NCBI GenBank assembly: GCA_036346225.1
Contig: JARFIW010001745.1
Span: 62,001 to 126,000 of the forward strand
Direction of reading: 5' to 3'
DNA length: 64,000 bases
Origin: Platerodrilus igneus
Taxonomy: Eukaryota; Arthropoda; Insecta; Coleoptera; Lycidae
Shown in pieces: positions 43,694 to 53,810 of the stretch. Below the pieces are notes generated by a model that was given only the letters and a program-made list of their open reading frames with translations, was not told where the DNA came from and did not search any database. The position numbers and the translations under genes are program-made. Positions within the stretch are counted from its first letter, which is position 1. Every line of letters begins with the position of its first letter.

Positions 43694-45818
43694 ATGCGTA
43701 GAATTCAACATAATATTTCAAGTACTTCTGAAGGCGGTGAATATAGTTCTGGTAGCAATGCAGCCTCTGTTAATAGATCTAGAAATAGAACTTCTGGTAG
43801 CAATGCTGCTTCTGTTAGTCGACCTTCTAGAAGTAGAGCCCCTGCTGCTGACCTGCCATATAATTCAACAGGATATCTTCAATTAGACAAGTAAGTTGGC
43901 TTAGTATATTTTTGTTTATGTAGATATGCAAGAATACAAATCACAGCTTTTGTAATTATTATTGATCGTTGTTTATATGCATATAGAATAACAGATGAGC
44001 ACCTCGAAAGTTTGTATGTAATGTCCGACGAAGAATTTAGTGATCAGTATGAAGATGATGACCAAGATGAGTATGTACCAGCAGTAAGCGACGAAGACTC
44101 AGATGTCGATGATGTTCGCGCTGGAGAGAGGGTCCCCATCGAAATATCAGTAGCAGTCGACAGTGACGAGGAACAGGAATTGGTTGTGGAGCCAGAGGAA
44201 GAAACTACAACACCACCAACAGATAACGTTTATTGTACTAAAGATGAGACCATCTGGAACAGGAACCTACTACGTTCAACGCAAACGCGGTTGTATAATA
44301 TTATTCGAAAACGAGGTAAAAACTTATACCTATTCTGCCCCATTCTAATCTCTTGATTTTCATTTTAGGTGGTCCAACTAAAATAACCGCTTTACATTCA
44401 CGTATAGATACGTTCTGTGCATTAGTGACATCTGAAATGAAATCGATTATCATAAAGCAGTCTAATCGAAAAGCTAAAAAAGTTTATTATGATTTCAACA
44501 AAAACTCGCCTCGGGTACCACGAGTCTGGAAAGATATTACGGTTCAGGAGCTGGATGTTTTTTTGGGGATTCTACTAATGGCAGGCGTTCATAAATCAAA
44601 TACTGAACATATTGATGAATTGTGGAAATCAGACGCCTTACCGTTATACAAAGCAGCAATGAGTAGAGATCGCTTCAAACAGATTCTACGTTTCATCAGA
44701 TTTGATAACTCCATAACAAGACCGGATAGATTACAAACGGATAAAGCTGCGGCAATAAGCGACATTTGGCTTATGCTAAACCAAAATCTGCTGAAGTGTT
44801 ATTCGCCTTATGAACACCTAACTGTTGATGAGCAACTTTATCCTTATCGTGGACGAACAAGGTTTACTCAGTACATGCCTTCCAAACCGGCTAAGTATGG
44901 AATTAAGGTATTCTGGGTATGTGATGCCAAAACGTTTTATCCATGCCAAGGATCAATTTACACTGGAAAATTAGCTGGCAATGGGCGAGAAGTGAACATC
45001 GGTGAAAAACAGTTATGCATTTATGTCAACTTTACAAAAATTCGGGCCGTAATATTACCACCGACAATTTTTCACATCAATTCCCTTGCTCGCATGCTAA
45101 AATCGATTGGTCTCACTTTGGTTGGTACCCTTAGGAAAAACAAACCCTACATTCCTAAGGTCCTTCTAGCTAGCAAAGAGAGTGATCTCTATTCTACTAC
45201 TTTTACATTCCAGAAAGATGTTATGCTGTGTTCGTATGTGCCAAAAGTAAATAAAGCAGTAGTTTAATTATCTACAATGCACTCTACGAATGCAGTGGAT
45301 GACAGCTTGAAGAATAAACCTGAAATTATTTCTTTTTATAACCATACTAAGTCAGGCGTTGACGTTATGGATGAAATGCTGGGTAGTTATACAACTAAGA
45401 GGCGAACAAGTCGCTGGCCCTTGGCCTTTTTTTACAACATGCTGGATGTAGCAGCTCTGGGTGCCTTCGTCATATATACGAACAAGAATCCTCAAATCTA
45501 TAATAGTACAAATAAGAGGCGAAATTTTCTAAAAGACCTAGCTCGTGATTTGTGTTTATCTGCCGTAACTCAAAGAGGTGAAAACGCCATAATATTGCGA
45601 AATCGGTTTACTAAAAGCGCGATTGAAAGCATTTTAGAATTTGTCTGGAAGTTTCACATAATCCTAATTCTATAAATCAGCGGGATTCTTCTGGACGCAT
45701 CGCAGTAAAAGGAATATGTAAAATGTGCTATCACAGCGAAGAGAAAAAGAAAACTCGGAAAGCATGTAGCGTTTGTAGAACATCCGGTGTGCCTTCAGCA
45801 CACAGATGCAAGGGTTAA
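43694..45818 (+). pseudogene. piggyBac transposase 2, three exons, lightly damaged
   Basis: Exons 43694-43890, 43987-44315 and 44369-45818. Both introns (96 and 53 bp) have GT-AG ends (GTAAGT...ATATAG; GTAAAA...TTTTAG) and join in frame. Exon 1 starts MRRIQHNISSTSEG; exon 2 has the acidic MSDEEFSDQYEDDDQDEY. Exon 3 is the DDE_Tnp_1_7 core: LTVDEQLYPYRGR (first Asp, 44827), a DNF block (second Asp, 45063), and SGVDVMDEM (third Asp, 45361). The end is Cys-rich, CKMCYHSEEKKKTRKACSVC. Damage: the DNF block lies in a shifted frame bounded by an A run (about 45006) and a T run (about 45068); an in-frame TAA at 45265-45267; and a shift near 45655. All three catalytic Asp are still encoded. Confidence 0.92.
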
Positions 45819-46186
45819 ATGTCTTCAGTGTCAGGATAAATAATCATCTATTATTTTTTTCATTATATTTTATAACATATAAATAACATTAAAACATAAT
45901 ACTAATAACAATATAATAAATTACTACAAACACTTTCCATTGTTTACCTGTATAAAATACATGTGGTACCCAGGTACCACCATCCGCCTGAAGGATGTAA
46001 AATTTCTTCATGGTAAAAAAAATGCAACCCCCATACATCCACCATATTTACAAATTTTGAAATGTGTGTATAATGACCTACTTGAAGATGTCCTAGAAGC
46101 CCACAATGATTCGATTTACCAAAAATGAAATATCTCACATTTGATGCACTAAAAGTACCCGGGTACCACCTTCAGCCACATAAGGG
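45819..46186 (+). other. piggyBac 2 3' untranslated and terminal region
   Basis: AT-rich first 120 bp, then the internal GGTACC palindromic repeat and the terminal repeat. A short frame (45940-46128) has no signature. Confidence 0.7.
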
Positions 46187-47180
46187 TTAAGAATGAATCG
46201 TTAGCAACTATCCTTACCATGGAGGCAGAGTTACATGAAAAGCTTAAGAAGAATGAAGATGTAAGCGGATATGGTGAATTTTCTATGAGAGAAACCATTC
46301 CAGCTGTTGTCAGTGCCCCTATTCACACTGTTTCATATTTAGTACCCCCTATTCCAATTGGTTCATGGTCAGTAAAATTTTCTAGAGATCCAAGACAGGT
46401 TCATCAATTTTTGGACAGAGTAGCTGAGTTAGCACACTCGCGTAAAGTATCTGAAGAAGATTTATTTAATGCTTCTGTAGAATTATTCACAGGTAACGGT
46501 TTAGAATGGTATCGTTGTGTTAGAAGTTCTTTAACAAACTGGAATTCTTTGGTTATTCGTTTAAAGGAAGATTTCTTCCCATCACACTCAGAGGACGAAA
46601 TTTGGGGAAAAATTAGGTCGCATCATCAACATAAAGGAGAATCTGTAGTCATATATATAGCTCATATGGAGAATTTGTTTAGCAGGTTACCACAATCACC
46701 TGCGGAATGCACGAAAGTTAGAATGGTAAAAAAGAATCTATTACCTGATTTTATTTGTCAATTAGCCCTAACGGAAATTGATAATATGTCAACGTTAATT
46801 AAGTTGTGTAAGAAATTGGAAGAAGCTTATGCATCCAAGCATAAATTAGTACAAAGTCCAGCGAAATATGTTCCGAAAGCATTAGGAAATTCGAAGTTTC
46901 AAGTTGAAAATAAGTGGTCAGCTCCTGTTAAAAACTTTTCAGCGCGAACTGGTCGTAGTTTTTATAATCAATCATTTCCACCTCAAATACAATCTCTTGG
47001 TAATAATAATAATAATAATAATAATAGTAATCTTTCTAGTAGAGTCCCTGTAAATAAATTTAAAATAAATAAACTTACATGTTGGAATTGTTTGGAAGAA
47101 GGTCATACATTTTGGAGGTGTAAGATTCCTCGTAAAATATTTTGTTATGGTTGCGGATATAGTGGAGTTAAGACAGTAAC

Positions 47181-47560
47181 TTGTCCGTCGTGTTCAAAAA
47201 ACGAGTAGGTAGGCAGATGCAAAGTGGCCGGCATCATGCTTCTATGCAAAAGGCTACGGTTATGTTGTGTGAACAGAATAATTTTTTTGATAAAGATGAT
47301 TGGTCAAGATGGCTCGGAATCGTTAAAGATTTTTGTCAACGGAACGTCAAGCCAAAAGCTGACGCGTTATTTGTAAAGAAACCTCAAGACAATCGTCCGT
47401 ACATTATGGTAAAATTGTTGGATAGAGACGTCACGGGTTTGTTCGACTCCGGTTGTACTACTACCGTGGTTGGTTCGTTAGCATTTTCTGTTCTTGAGGA
47501 ATTGAATTTAAAAGTTTTTTTAAACCGAAAGGAGAAAAGTTTCCACTGCTGATGGTGCTC
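47181..47560 (+). pseudogene. pol: gypsy-2 protease segment
   Basis: It overlaps the end of gag in the -1 frame, as in retroelements that use -1 frameshifting, though a sequence error is also possible. The active site is LFDSGCTTTVVGSL (about 47440-47481), a D-S-G retropepsin. The frame closes at 47550-47552 just after an A-rich run (GGAGAAAAG), and the continuation is in another frame. The enzyme cleaves Gag-Pol in the particle. Confidence 0.85.
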
Positions 47561-49005
47561 TTCAAGAAGTTATTGGTTCAGTTGATTTACCTATTAGAAT
47601 TGGAAGACAATATCGTATTATTAACGCTTTGGTTGTACCATCTCTTCCACACACATTTATTTTTGGTAGCGATTTCGCTAAATCCTTTGGTTTAATAGCA
47701 GATTTCAAAAACAACACATGGCATATTCAAGATTATGATAACAATAGTATTTCGTATATAGGTCAATCGTCAGTACCCTTAAGTTGTAGTAATCAGTTAC
47801 TTAGTTTAGATGATTTGTTGGAAACGCAGCAAGTAAAAGCACGAATAGCAATAGAATCCTTCAATGAAATTAGTAGCGAAGAGAGACTAGGGCGTACAGA
47901 TAAAATTGTTTTAGATATTGATACTGGTGATGCGAAACCATTTCGTAAGAAACCATACCTCATGTCCCCCTTTATGAGTAAGATGTTAGATAAAGAGTTA
48001 GACGAGATGTTAAGATTAGGAGTAGTGGAAGAATGTCAGAGTCCATGGTCATCCCCTGTACTGTTAGTTAAAAAACAAGATGGCGAGTACAGATTTTGTT
48101 TTGACGAAAGAGCGTTCAATGATATTACTAAACATGATAGCTACCCATTGCCAAATATCGATAGGATTATTAATTTACTTACAGGTGCAAATTATATTTC
48201 TAGTCTAGACCTCAGAAAGAGTTTTTGGCAGATCCCACTTTCCGAAACATCTAAGGATAATACAGCATTTAGTGTTATTTCAAGAGGACAATATAGGTTT
48301 GTCACCATGCCATTCGGATTAAAGAATGCTGCTCAGACGCAACAGCGTTTGGTTGATTCAATTTTTGGACCGAAGTTTGAACCACATGTGTTTTGTTATT
48401 TAGATGACATTATTTTGTGTTCAGCATCTTTTGAGGAACACTTGAAGTTATTAGAAACGGTGAAAGAACGTCTTAAGGAGGCAAACCTTACGATTAACTT
48501 AAAAAAGTGTGAATTTTTTAAGAAATCTTTGAAATTTCTTGGTTATTTTGTTGGATCAAATTCCCTTCGTACAGATCCCGAAAAGGTTTCTGCTATGGTA
48601 AATTTTCCTAGACCTAAGACCACTACTGAGGTCAAACGTTTTTTAGGAATGTGTAGTTGGTATCGTCGTTTTATAAAAAACTTTTCATCTTTAGTGTCAC
48701 CGATCAGTGATTTAGTAAAAGGAAGAAAAAAGGGTCAATCTATTGTTTGGACGTCCGAAGCTGAGGACTCATTTGTTCAGATCAAGCAGGCTTTAGTTTC
48801 CGCTCCATTGTTATCACAACCGGACTACTCAGTCCCATTTATTGTCGAATGCGACGCCAGTGATACAGGGCTCGGAGCAGTTTTAGTTCAAAAAATCGAT
48901 GATGTAGAGCACGTTATCTCTTATGCCAGTAAATCACTTACCCGAACTGAGCGAAATTATTTAGTCACGGAGAAAGAGTGTCTTGCTGTAATTTTCGCTA
49001 TATAA
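47545..49005 (+). CDS. pol: gypsy-2 reverse transcriptase and RNase H segment
   Basis: An intact frame of more than 450 codons. The RT motifs in order are VEECQSPWSSPVLLVKKQDG (about 48025-48085), RFCFDERAFNDITKHDSYPL, SLDLRKSFWQI (about 48203-48235), FVTMPFGLKNAAQTQQR, and the catalytic YLDD at 48397-48408; then FLGYFVG and FLGMCSWYRRFIKNFS. RNase H begins with VECDASDTGLGAVL (about 48844-48885) and continues with SYASKSLTRTERNY and TEKECLAVI. Two stops (49003-49005 and 49015-49017) interrupt the RNase H just before VITDHFSLLWL. This makes minus- and plus-strand cDNA. Confidence 0.93.
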   Translation, partial: TADGALQEVIGSVDLPIRIGRQYRIINALVVPSLPHTFIFGSDFAKSFGLIADFKNNTWHIQDYDNNSISYIGQSSVPLSCSNQLLSLDDLLETQQVKARIAIESFNEISSEERLGRTDKIVLDIDTGDAKPFRKKPYLMSPFMSKMLDKELDEMLRLGVVEECQSPWSSPVLLVKKQDGEYRFCFDERAFNDITKHDSYPLPNIDRIINLLTGANYISSLDLRKSFWQIPLSETSKDNTAFSVISRGQYRFVTMPFGLKNAAQTQQRLVDSIFGPKFEPHVFCYLDDIILCSASFEEHLKLLETVKERLKEANLTINLKKCEFFKKSLKFLGYFVGSNSLRTDPEKVSAMVNFPRPKTTTEVKRFLGMCSWYRRFIKNFSSLVSPISDLVKGRKKGQSIVWTSEAEDSFVQIKQALVSAPLLSQPDYSVPFIVECDASDTGLGAVLVQKIDDVEHVISYASKSLTRTERNYLVTEKECLAVIFAI

Positions 49006-49017
49006 AAATTCCGACCT

Positions 49018-49595
49018 TGGGTATAAGGCACCGGTTTCACTGTTATCACAGATCACTTTTCATTGCTATGGCTTAATAATATACAAAACCCAACCGGTAA
49101 ATTAGATAGATGGGCTATGTGCGTCTACGGCCGCATACTTTTGAGTTAGTTCATCGAAAAGAAAAGTTTAACGTAGTTCCAGATTGTCTTAGCCGTGCAG
49201 TCCCAGTCGAAAATCATGTTGATAATTTAGTTGAGATCAAATTGGATAATGTAGACCCTTGGTATGTGTCTCTTCGAGAAAAGATTTTATCTTCACCTGA
49301 TGATTACCCACAATGGAAGGTGGAAGATAACCTTGTATTTAAATTTCTTTTTTCAAATTTACCACTCTCACCGAATGTAAGGGAATGGAAATATTTAGTT
49401 CCTAGATCACAAAAGGAAGAGGTTATTCGGATAAATCATGACCCTTCAGTGGCCGGACATTTTGGTTTTTTTAAAACATTGGCACGCGTACAAGAGAATT
49501 TTTATTGGGCAAAAATGCGTATTGATGTGATGAAATTTTGCAAAAAGTGCTTAACGTGTGGTGCACAGAAAGCATCGAATAGAGGACCCCTTTGA
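49018..49595 (+). pseudogene. pol: gypsy-2 RNase H end and integrase zinc domain
   Basis: VITDHFSLLWL and LDRWAM are read in the RT frame; the frame then changes near 49110 and goes on with FELVHRKEKFNVVPDCLSRA (about 49138-49199), the usual end of gypsy RNase H. The HHCC zinc domain follows: H at about 49440 and 49458, then CKKCLTCG (about 49540-49563). A TGA at 49593-49595 interrupts before the core domain, in the same frame. Confidence 0.88.
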
Positions 49596-49598
49596 TTA

Positions 49599-50525
49599 AT
49601 GGGAAAGGAAAAAGAGGTGAAGTTCCCCTTTCAGATTATTGCAATAGACCTCATGGGCACATTTCCACGGTCCAAGGTTGGACACAAATGGTTATTAGTT
49701 ATTGGTGATTGGTTCTCAAAATTTACATTAATGTTTCGTTTACGTAGTGCAAAAGCGCATTCAATAGAACGTGTACTGGAGGAAAAAGTTTTTTTAGTTT
49801 TTGGTGTCCCCAAATTCGTTATTTGTGATAATGGCTCACAATTTAGTGGAAGAAATTTCAAGGCAGTATGTAAAAAATATGATGTTCAAAAAATTTGGTT
49901 TAATGCAGTTTACTCTCCCCAATGTAATTTTGTGGAAAGAATAAATCGAACTGTCGGAACAGCTATACGGTCATATATTAAAGAACATGATACTTGGGAT
50001 ATTGTGTTACCCCAAATTCAGTATGCGATTAATTCTGCAAAACATCATGCCACTGGTTATTCGTCAAATTTCTTAGTTTTTGGTAGACATGTTCCCGTGT
50101 CTGGAAGATTTTATGGTCTTGATGTGGAACCCACAGATGATTTAGATATTATTCCTGGTGATAGACCTTCGTATGTGTTAGATCATCAAGGACTATTTGA
50201 TATTTTTATAGACGTACAGAAAAGGTTACATTTAGCTTACATGCAGTCCAGTAATACATATAATTTAAGAAGACGTACCATTTCTTTCGAAGTAGGTGAT
50301 AAAGTTTGGAGGTCCAATAAAGTTCTTTCGAAGGCAAGTGATAAGTCTACTGCTAAGCTTGCGCCAAAATATGTTTTATGTATCGTTAGAAAGAAGATTT
50401 CTAATTTGATTTATGATTTAAATAATGAAGATGGTGCAAAGGTAGGCAGATGGCATGTTAAGGACTTAAAACCTTATTCAGAGTTCAGTAATGATGTTGA
50501 AAAAGATGATGTTTCTGAACGTTAA
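49599..50525 (+). CDS. pol: gypsy-2 integrase core and C-terminal segment
   Basis: A 308-residue open frame. The DDE residues are IAIDLMGTFP (about 49639), VICDNGSQF (about 49820-49845) and the Glu of NFVERINRT (about 49928-49952). WFNAVYSPQCN precedes the Glu, as usual. The tail has FEVGDKVWRSNKVLSKAS and GRWHVKDLKPY, the gypsy C-terminal GPF/Y-like region; no chromodomain. The stop is at 50523-50525. The frame connects directly to the zinc domain except for one TGA. Confidence 0.93.
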   Translation: MGKEKEVKFPFQIIAIDLMGTFPRSKVGHKWLLVIGDWFSKFTLMFRLRSAKAHSIERVLEEKVFLVFGVPKFVICDNGSQFSGRNFKAVCKKYDVQKIWFNAVYSPQCNFVERINRTVGTAIRSYIKEHDTWDIVLPQIQYAINSAKHHATGYSSNFLVFGRHVPVSGRFYGLDVEPTDDLDIIPGDRPSYVLDHQGLFDIFIDVQKRLHLAYMQSSNTYNLRRRTISFEVGDKVWRSNKVLSKASDKSTAKLAPKYVLCIVRKKISNLIYDLNNEDGAKVGRWHVKDLKPYSEFSNDVEKDDVSER

Positions 50526-51836
50526 TTAGTAGTGTTGAAATGCTTAATGGATATTAGTAGGAATTATTTCTGTCATATCTTTTTGGTAAAGAATTTATTT
50601 ATTGTATTAGAATACTGTTTGGAAATCTAAAATTTGGATGTAGGATATGAAGTTAAAAAGGGATATAGAAATTTTGTTGTACAATAAGGTTAATATTAGG
50701 TTGCTCTGAAACTGTTGGTTGCAAATTGTTTGTTGATTTGAGATGTTGTAAGTTGCATGTTACCATAAAGGTCGAACGTCAGTAGAAGATGTTCATATTT
50801 TTGTTGATAAATTTTTTGATAAATTTTGTATATAGTTAGTTTGAAAATTTCTGTTGGATGTACATATGTATGATCATATTAATCTATGGTGAGTTAGGTA
50901 TAAAATAATTCACTTAACTCATTTAATTCATTTAGTTTGTTTAACGCGTTGTATATAGTATTTATATTAGTCCGAAACTTAGCTTCTCAAAAAATTTCTG
51001 TGGAGAACAATTGTTTCTGGAAGGTAATTTTTTAGTCAAGAAGACAACCGAGATTGATGGTAGTTCTTGAGATTGTAGTGGAAGTCAAATAATTTGAGTC
51101 CAAGTAAGATATTGGTAAGAGACCAATTATCGTTAGTAACTAAAATAGTTATGTTTGTTATAATTATGAATATTGTGTGAGTTAGCAATGTTCTATTTTG
51201 TTACGAATATTGCATGAGTTGGCAATGTTCTATTTTGTTCGTTCATGCGTGAGTGAAATTTTTTGAAGAGTTTGACGTGGTGACGTTTTGCTTGTTTCTT
51301 CATAGGTAGAGACATTTCTACATTTTTCTTAGCATAATATGCGGTAGAATGTTAAACATTCATTATTTTGAAATGTTTGTTATTTTGAAAATATGTTCGT
51401 TGTGGATTCCGATAATATTAGGAATCCTTTCCTTTTGTAAGTATGTAAATTACGGTTAGGAGAGTAAGAGTATGTTTGTCATGATAGTTAAATCTTTGTT
51501 AATGAATTATAATACAGCAGTATTTTATGTTTCGTTTCCTAAATTCTCTGTGTGTAAAGTGAGTGATAAATAATATACCGAATATGTATTAACTGATATT
51601 GTAACAGTACCGATTATGACTTCCCGAAATTGTCCCCTTTTGGCGTGTAGTACGCGTAGTTACTGGTCACTCATTTACATACATGCAGTATCCCTGTTGA
51701 TTCAAAAGTTATTTTTTGTTTTGGTATGTAGAAATTCATGGTAAATTGTAAATACTAATAATAAAAATGATAAAAAAAAATTCTTCGCACTTATTCTGAA
51801 ATATTTCCTCGAATTTTTTCTCTTAGTAAGAGGCTG
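50526..51836 (+). other. gypsy-2 3' non-coding region and polypurine tract
   Basis: 1.3 kb with no frame, so no envelope gene. A purine-rich AGTAAGAGGCTG immediately before the 3' LTR is the likely plus-strand primer. A near-duplicate pair (TGTGAGTTAGCAATGTTCTA and TGAGTTGGCAATGTTCTA, about 51176-51235) is a small tandem duplication. Confidence 0.75.
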
Positions 51837-53806
51837 TGTAACGATTTTATTTTCTGTCATTATGTCTACAGATATTTAACCTATTTAATTAATAATAACC
51901 AACTTAATGCATAATGATGCTACACAATCTAAGAAATACATATTACATATTGTCAAATACAATATTAACTTTCAATTTGGAAGTGTAAAATTTTAAATTA
52001 TGGGGTGACAAAAGATACTTTTTGTTAGTGTCACCTTAAGAGTTCCCTCTGTTAGACAATTGTAAGATTAAGGTTGTTGTCAGGCGGTAACCCGCGTGAT
52101 ATTATCACTTCCAACTCAGCTGTCGTCAGAAGAGGTCAATTGATCCTTGAACGCAAGGACGATGACGTTTATTGAATCCACGTGTTGGAAGCACACGAAG
52201 TTTAAATTGTCTTCTTGATACGATATCGTCTCGGCGACGCGCACTTTTGTTGTCCACACTTGCTGGAAAATAGCTCGCAGATGATGAGACGATATTTTGT
52301 TTGAAGGGCCTTTGGTTAACATGCAACTTTGAGAAATGCAACTTGTAGAAATTAACTTTTAGAAAGTAACTTTCAGAAATGAGCTTTTGGTTAACATGAA
52401 ATTTTTAGTTAGCATGCAATTATAGTTAACATGCGACGTAGGAAAATTTAGGAAAATTTAAGAAGTATAACAAATTTATTTGGACAAGAAATGAAACTTA
52501 TCGGTATTTAGTAAAGTTTAACCTTTGTACGAATGTTGATTTGGCGTGCATCAATTATTTAATATGGACGCTGTGATATGGTTTGATATTTCAGTATTCA
52601 GAAAATTTGGTTGTATGGAATTGGACATTCCTGTATTTAAGTGCTGAGGCAAGTTGCCTAGCAGGTATTTTTCCATCGGATGAACATCTGGTATGTAAAT
52701 TTACTTTCATATATGTCAGCTGTCGCATGGATATAGCAGACAAACATTTTTTTGTTTGATCACGTGATCTGAACTTCAAGTTAGGTGAATGACAGATTAT
52801 TTATTTTCAAATTAAGCAACAGGAATTTGTAAATTTTTACTTTAAATCTTTTTATTAAATTAAGCAACAGGAAACTGTAAATTTTCACTTTAAATCTTTT
52901 TATTAATACATATAATATACGGTAGATGTCATTATGAGATAAGAAAAGTTAAATTCTTTATTTTATGAAAATTGATTTAATTATTTGAAACACGATTTAC
53001 TCAAATCTAAGAAATTATATTTTTACATTTCATATTTCACTAATTGCTGAGTGGAATATTTTTTATGAGGTTAAGTAGTACTACCAAACCAACCGAAATT
53101 GTTACATATAGTTAATTATTCAGAAAGTAAACACATGCTCACTCATTTATAAATAAATTTTGCTAAACATTTCTAATAGAAATTACCATGTTTTAACGGT
53201 GAGAAGTACTTATAATATCAAGTACTTATGTACATATTTTTCAAGAATTTAAATTAATCAAACTTACATTAAAGAAAAAAGATGTCTTGTAAATAACATG
53301 CTAACTAATGAAGGAATAGATTTTTATTTTGGTCAAGACTATTCTTTTTAATTGGAATGAATGAAGGTTGATTCGAATTAATTTTTAAATTTTGGGTATA
53401 AATGCACAAACAGTGCTATCTTTGTTTAATCTGTTCACAGGTGTAGCAGTGCATCTATAAAGGTCAAAGTCGAGCCATAAGGTAAGAAACTTTAGGGATT
53501 GTGTTGCAGTAATAAATTGTATAGCGGTAATTGAATAAAGGTTTCCGCATTCGCCTTGTACAAGGGACTTGTAAGGTCTTCTTCGTATAGAAAAATTCGG
53601 TGGCGCCATATTCTTTACATTTTTGGTTCGACTAGCCGCTTAGCCTTTTGAGGTTTCCTCATCTACGAGCCATTTTCCACCGAAACTTGCCGTGGGCTCT
53701 ATACACTTACTGGAAATCCTCGTAAAACTTTCTTGTGCCTTTCAGCTGGTCTCATAGAAAAAAAACCTAATAGGAAAAATCCCTTAATATAAATAAAAAG
53801 GCTATA
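51837..53806 (+). repeat. gypsy-2 3' LTR
   Basis: Direct repeat of 40941-42909, ending GGCTATA, followed by AGCT (53807-53810). The ~43 bp extra at about 52328-52375 is a short local duplication around AACTTTNAGAAA; the ~47 bp missing near 53627 is a deletion, as the solo copy at 59572-61547 keeps it. Confidence 0.95.
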
Positions 53807-53810
53807 AGCT

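Larger units (their letters stand above)
43486..46186 (+). mobile_element. piggyBac-type DNA transposon 2, complete, nested in gypsy-2 gag
   Basis: A 2701 bp element with the TTAA duplication on both sides (43482-43485 and 46187-46190). The ends are CCCTTATAAGGCTG at the left and, read inward from the right, CCCTTATGTGGCTG. A subterminal inverted repeat contains TACCCGGGTA (43533-43542 and 46156-46165), with a further GGTACCCAGGTACC at 45965-45978. It carries one three-exon transposase gene in the same direction as gypsy-2. Confidence 0.97.
43118..47208 (+). pseudogene. gag: gypsy-2 gag, split by piggyBac 2
   Basis: Begins at the ATG pair 43118/43121 (MMAETYQVVYLHKDELDYEL); the N-terminal segment with DELDYELRIRG and KRKMLGRLLAKE is typical of insect gypsy Gag. 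It runs to the TTAA at 43482-43485 and resumes in the same frame after the TTAA at 46187-46190. The second part has the capsid-like segment VHQFLDRVAELAHSRKVSEE and LEWYR...W..L...LKEDF (46390-46580), an Asn-rich linker from a short AAT repeat (47001-47030), and the zinc knuckle CWNCLEEGHTFWRC (about 47080-47121). It stops at 47208; the protease frame overlaps at -1. Gag forms the particle and binds RNA. Confidence 0.92.
40941..53806 (+). mobile_element. Ty3/gypsy element 2, complete, with nested piggyBac
   Basis: Two ~1.97 kb direct repeats (40941-42909 and 51837-53806) enclose gag, protease, RT, RNase H and integrase in gypsy order, with a primer binding site-like AGCGCCCAACGT just after the first. 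The 4 bp duplication AGCT (40937-40940 and 53807-53810) fixes both ends. Minus the 2.7 kb piggyBac insertion the element is about 10.2 kb. No envelope gene and no chromodomain are seen. Several single-base frame breaks are present. Confidence 0.95.

Noticed and set aside
49631..49861. 76-residue minus-strand frame
   Set aside because: Antisense shadow of the gypsy-2 integrase core.
50526..51836. Envelope gene of gypsy-2
   Set aside because: Looked for after integrase; no open frame, signal peptide or membrane segment is present.
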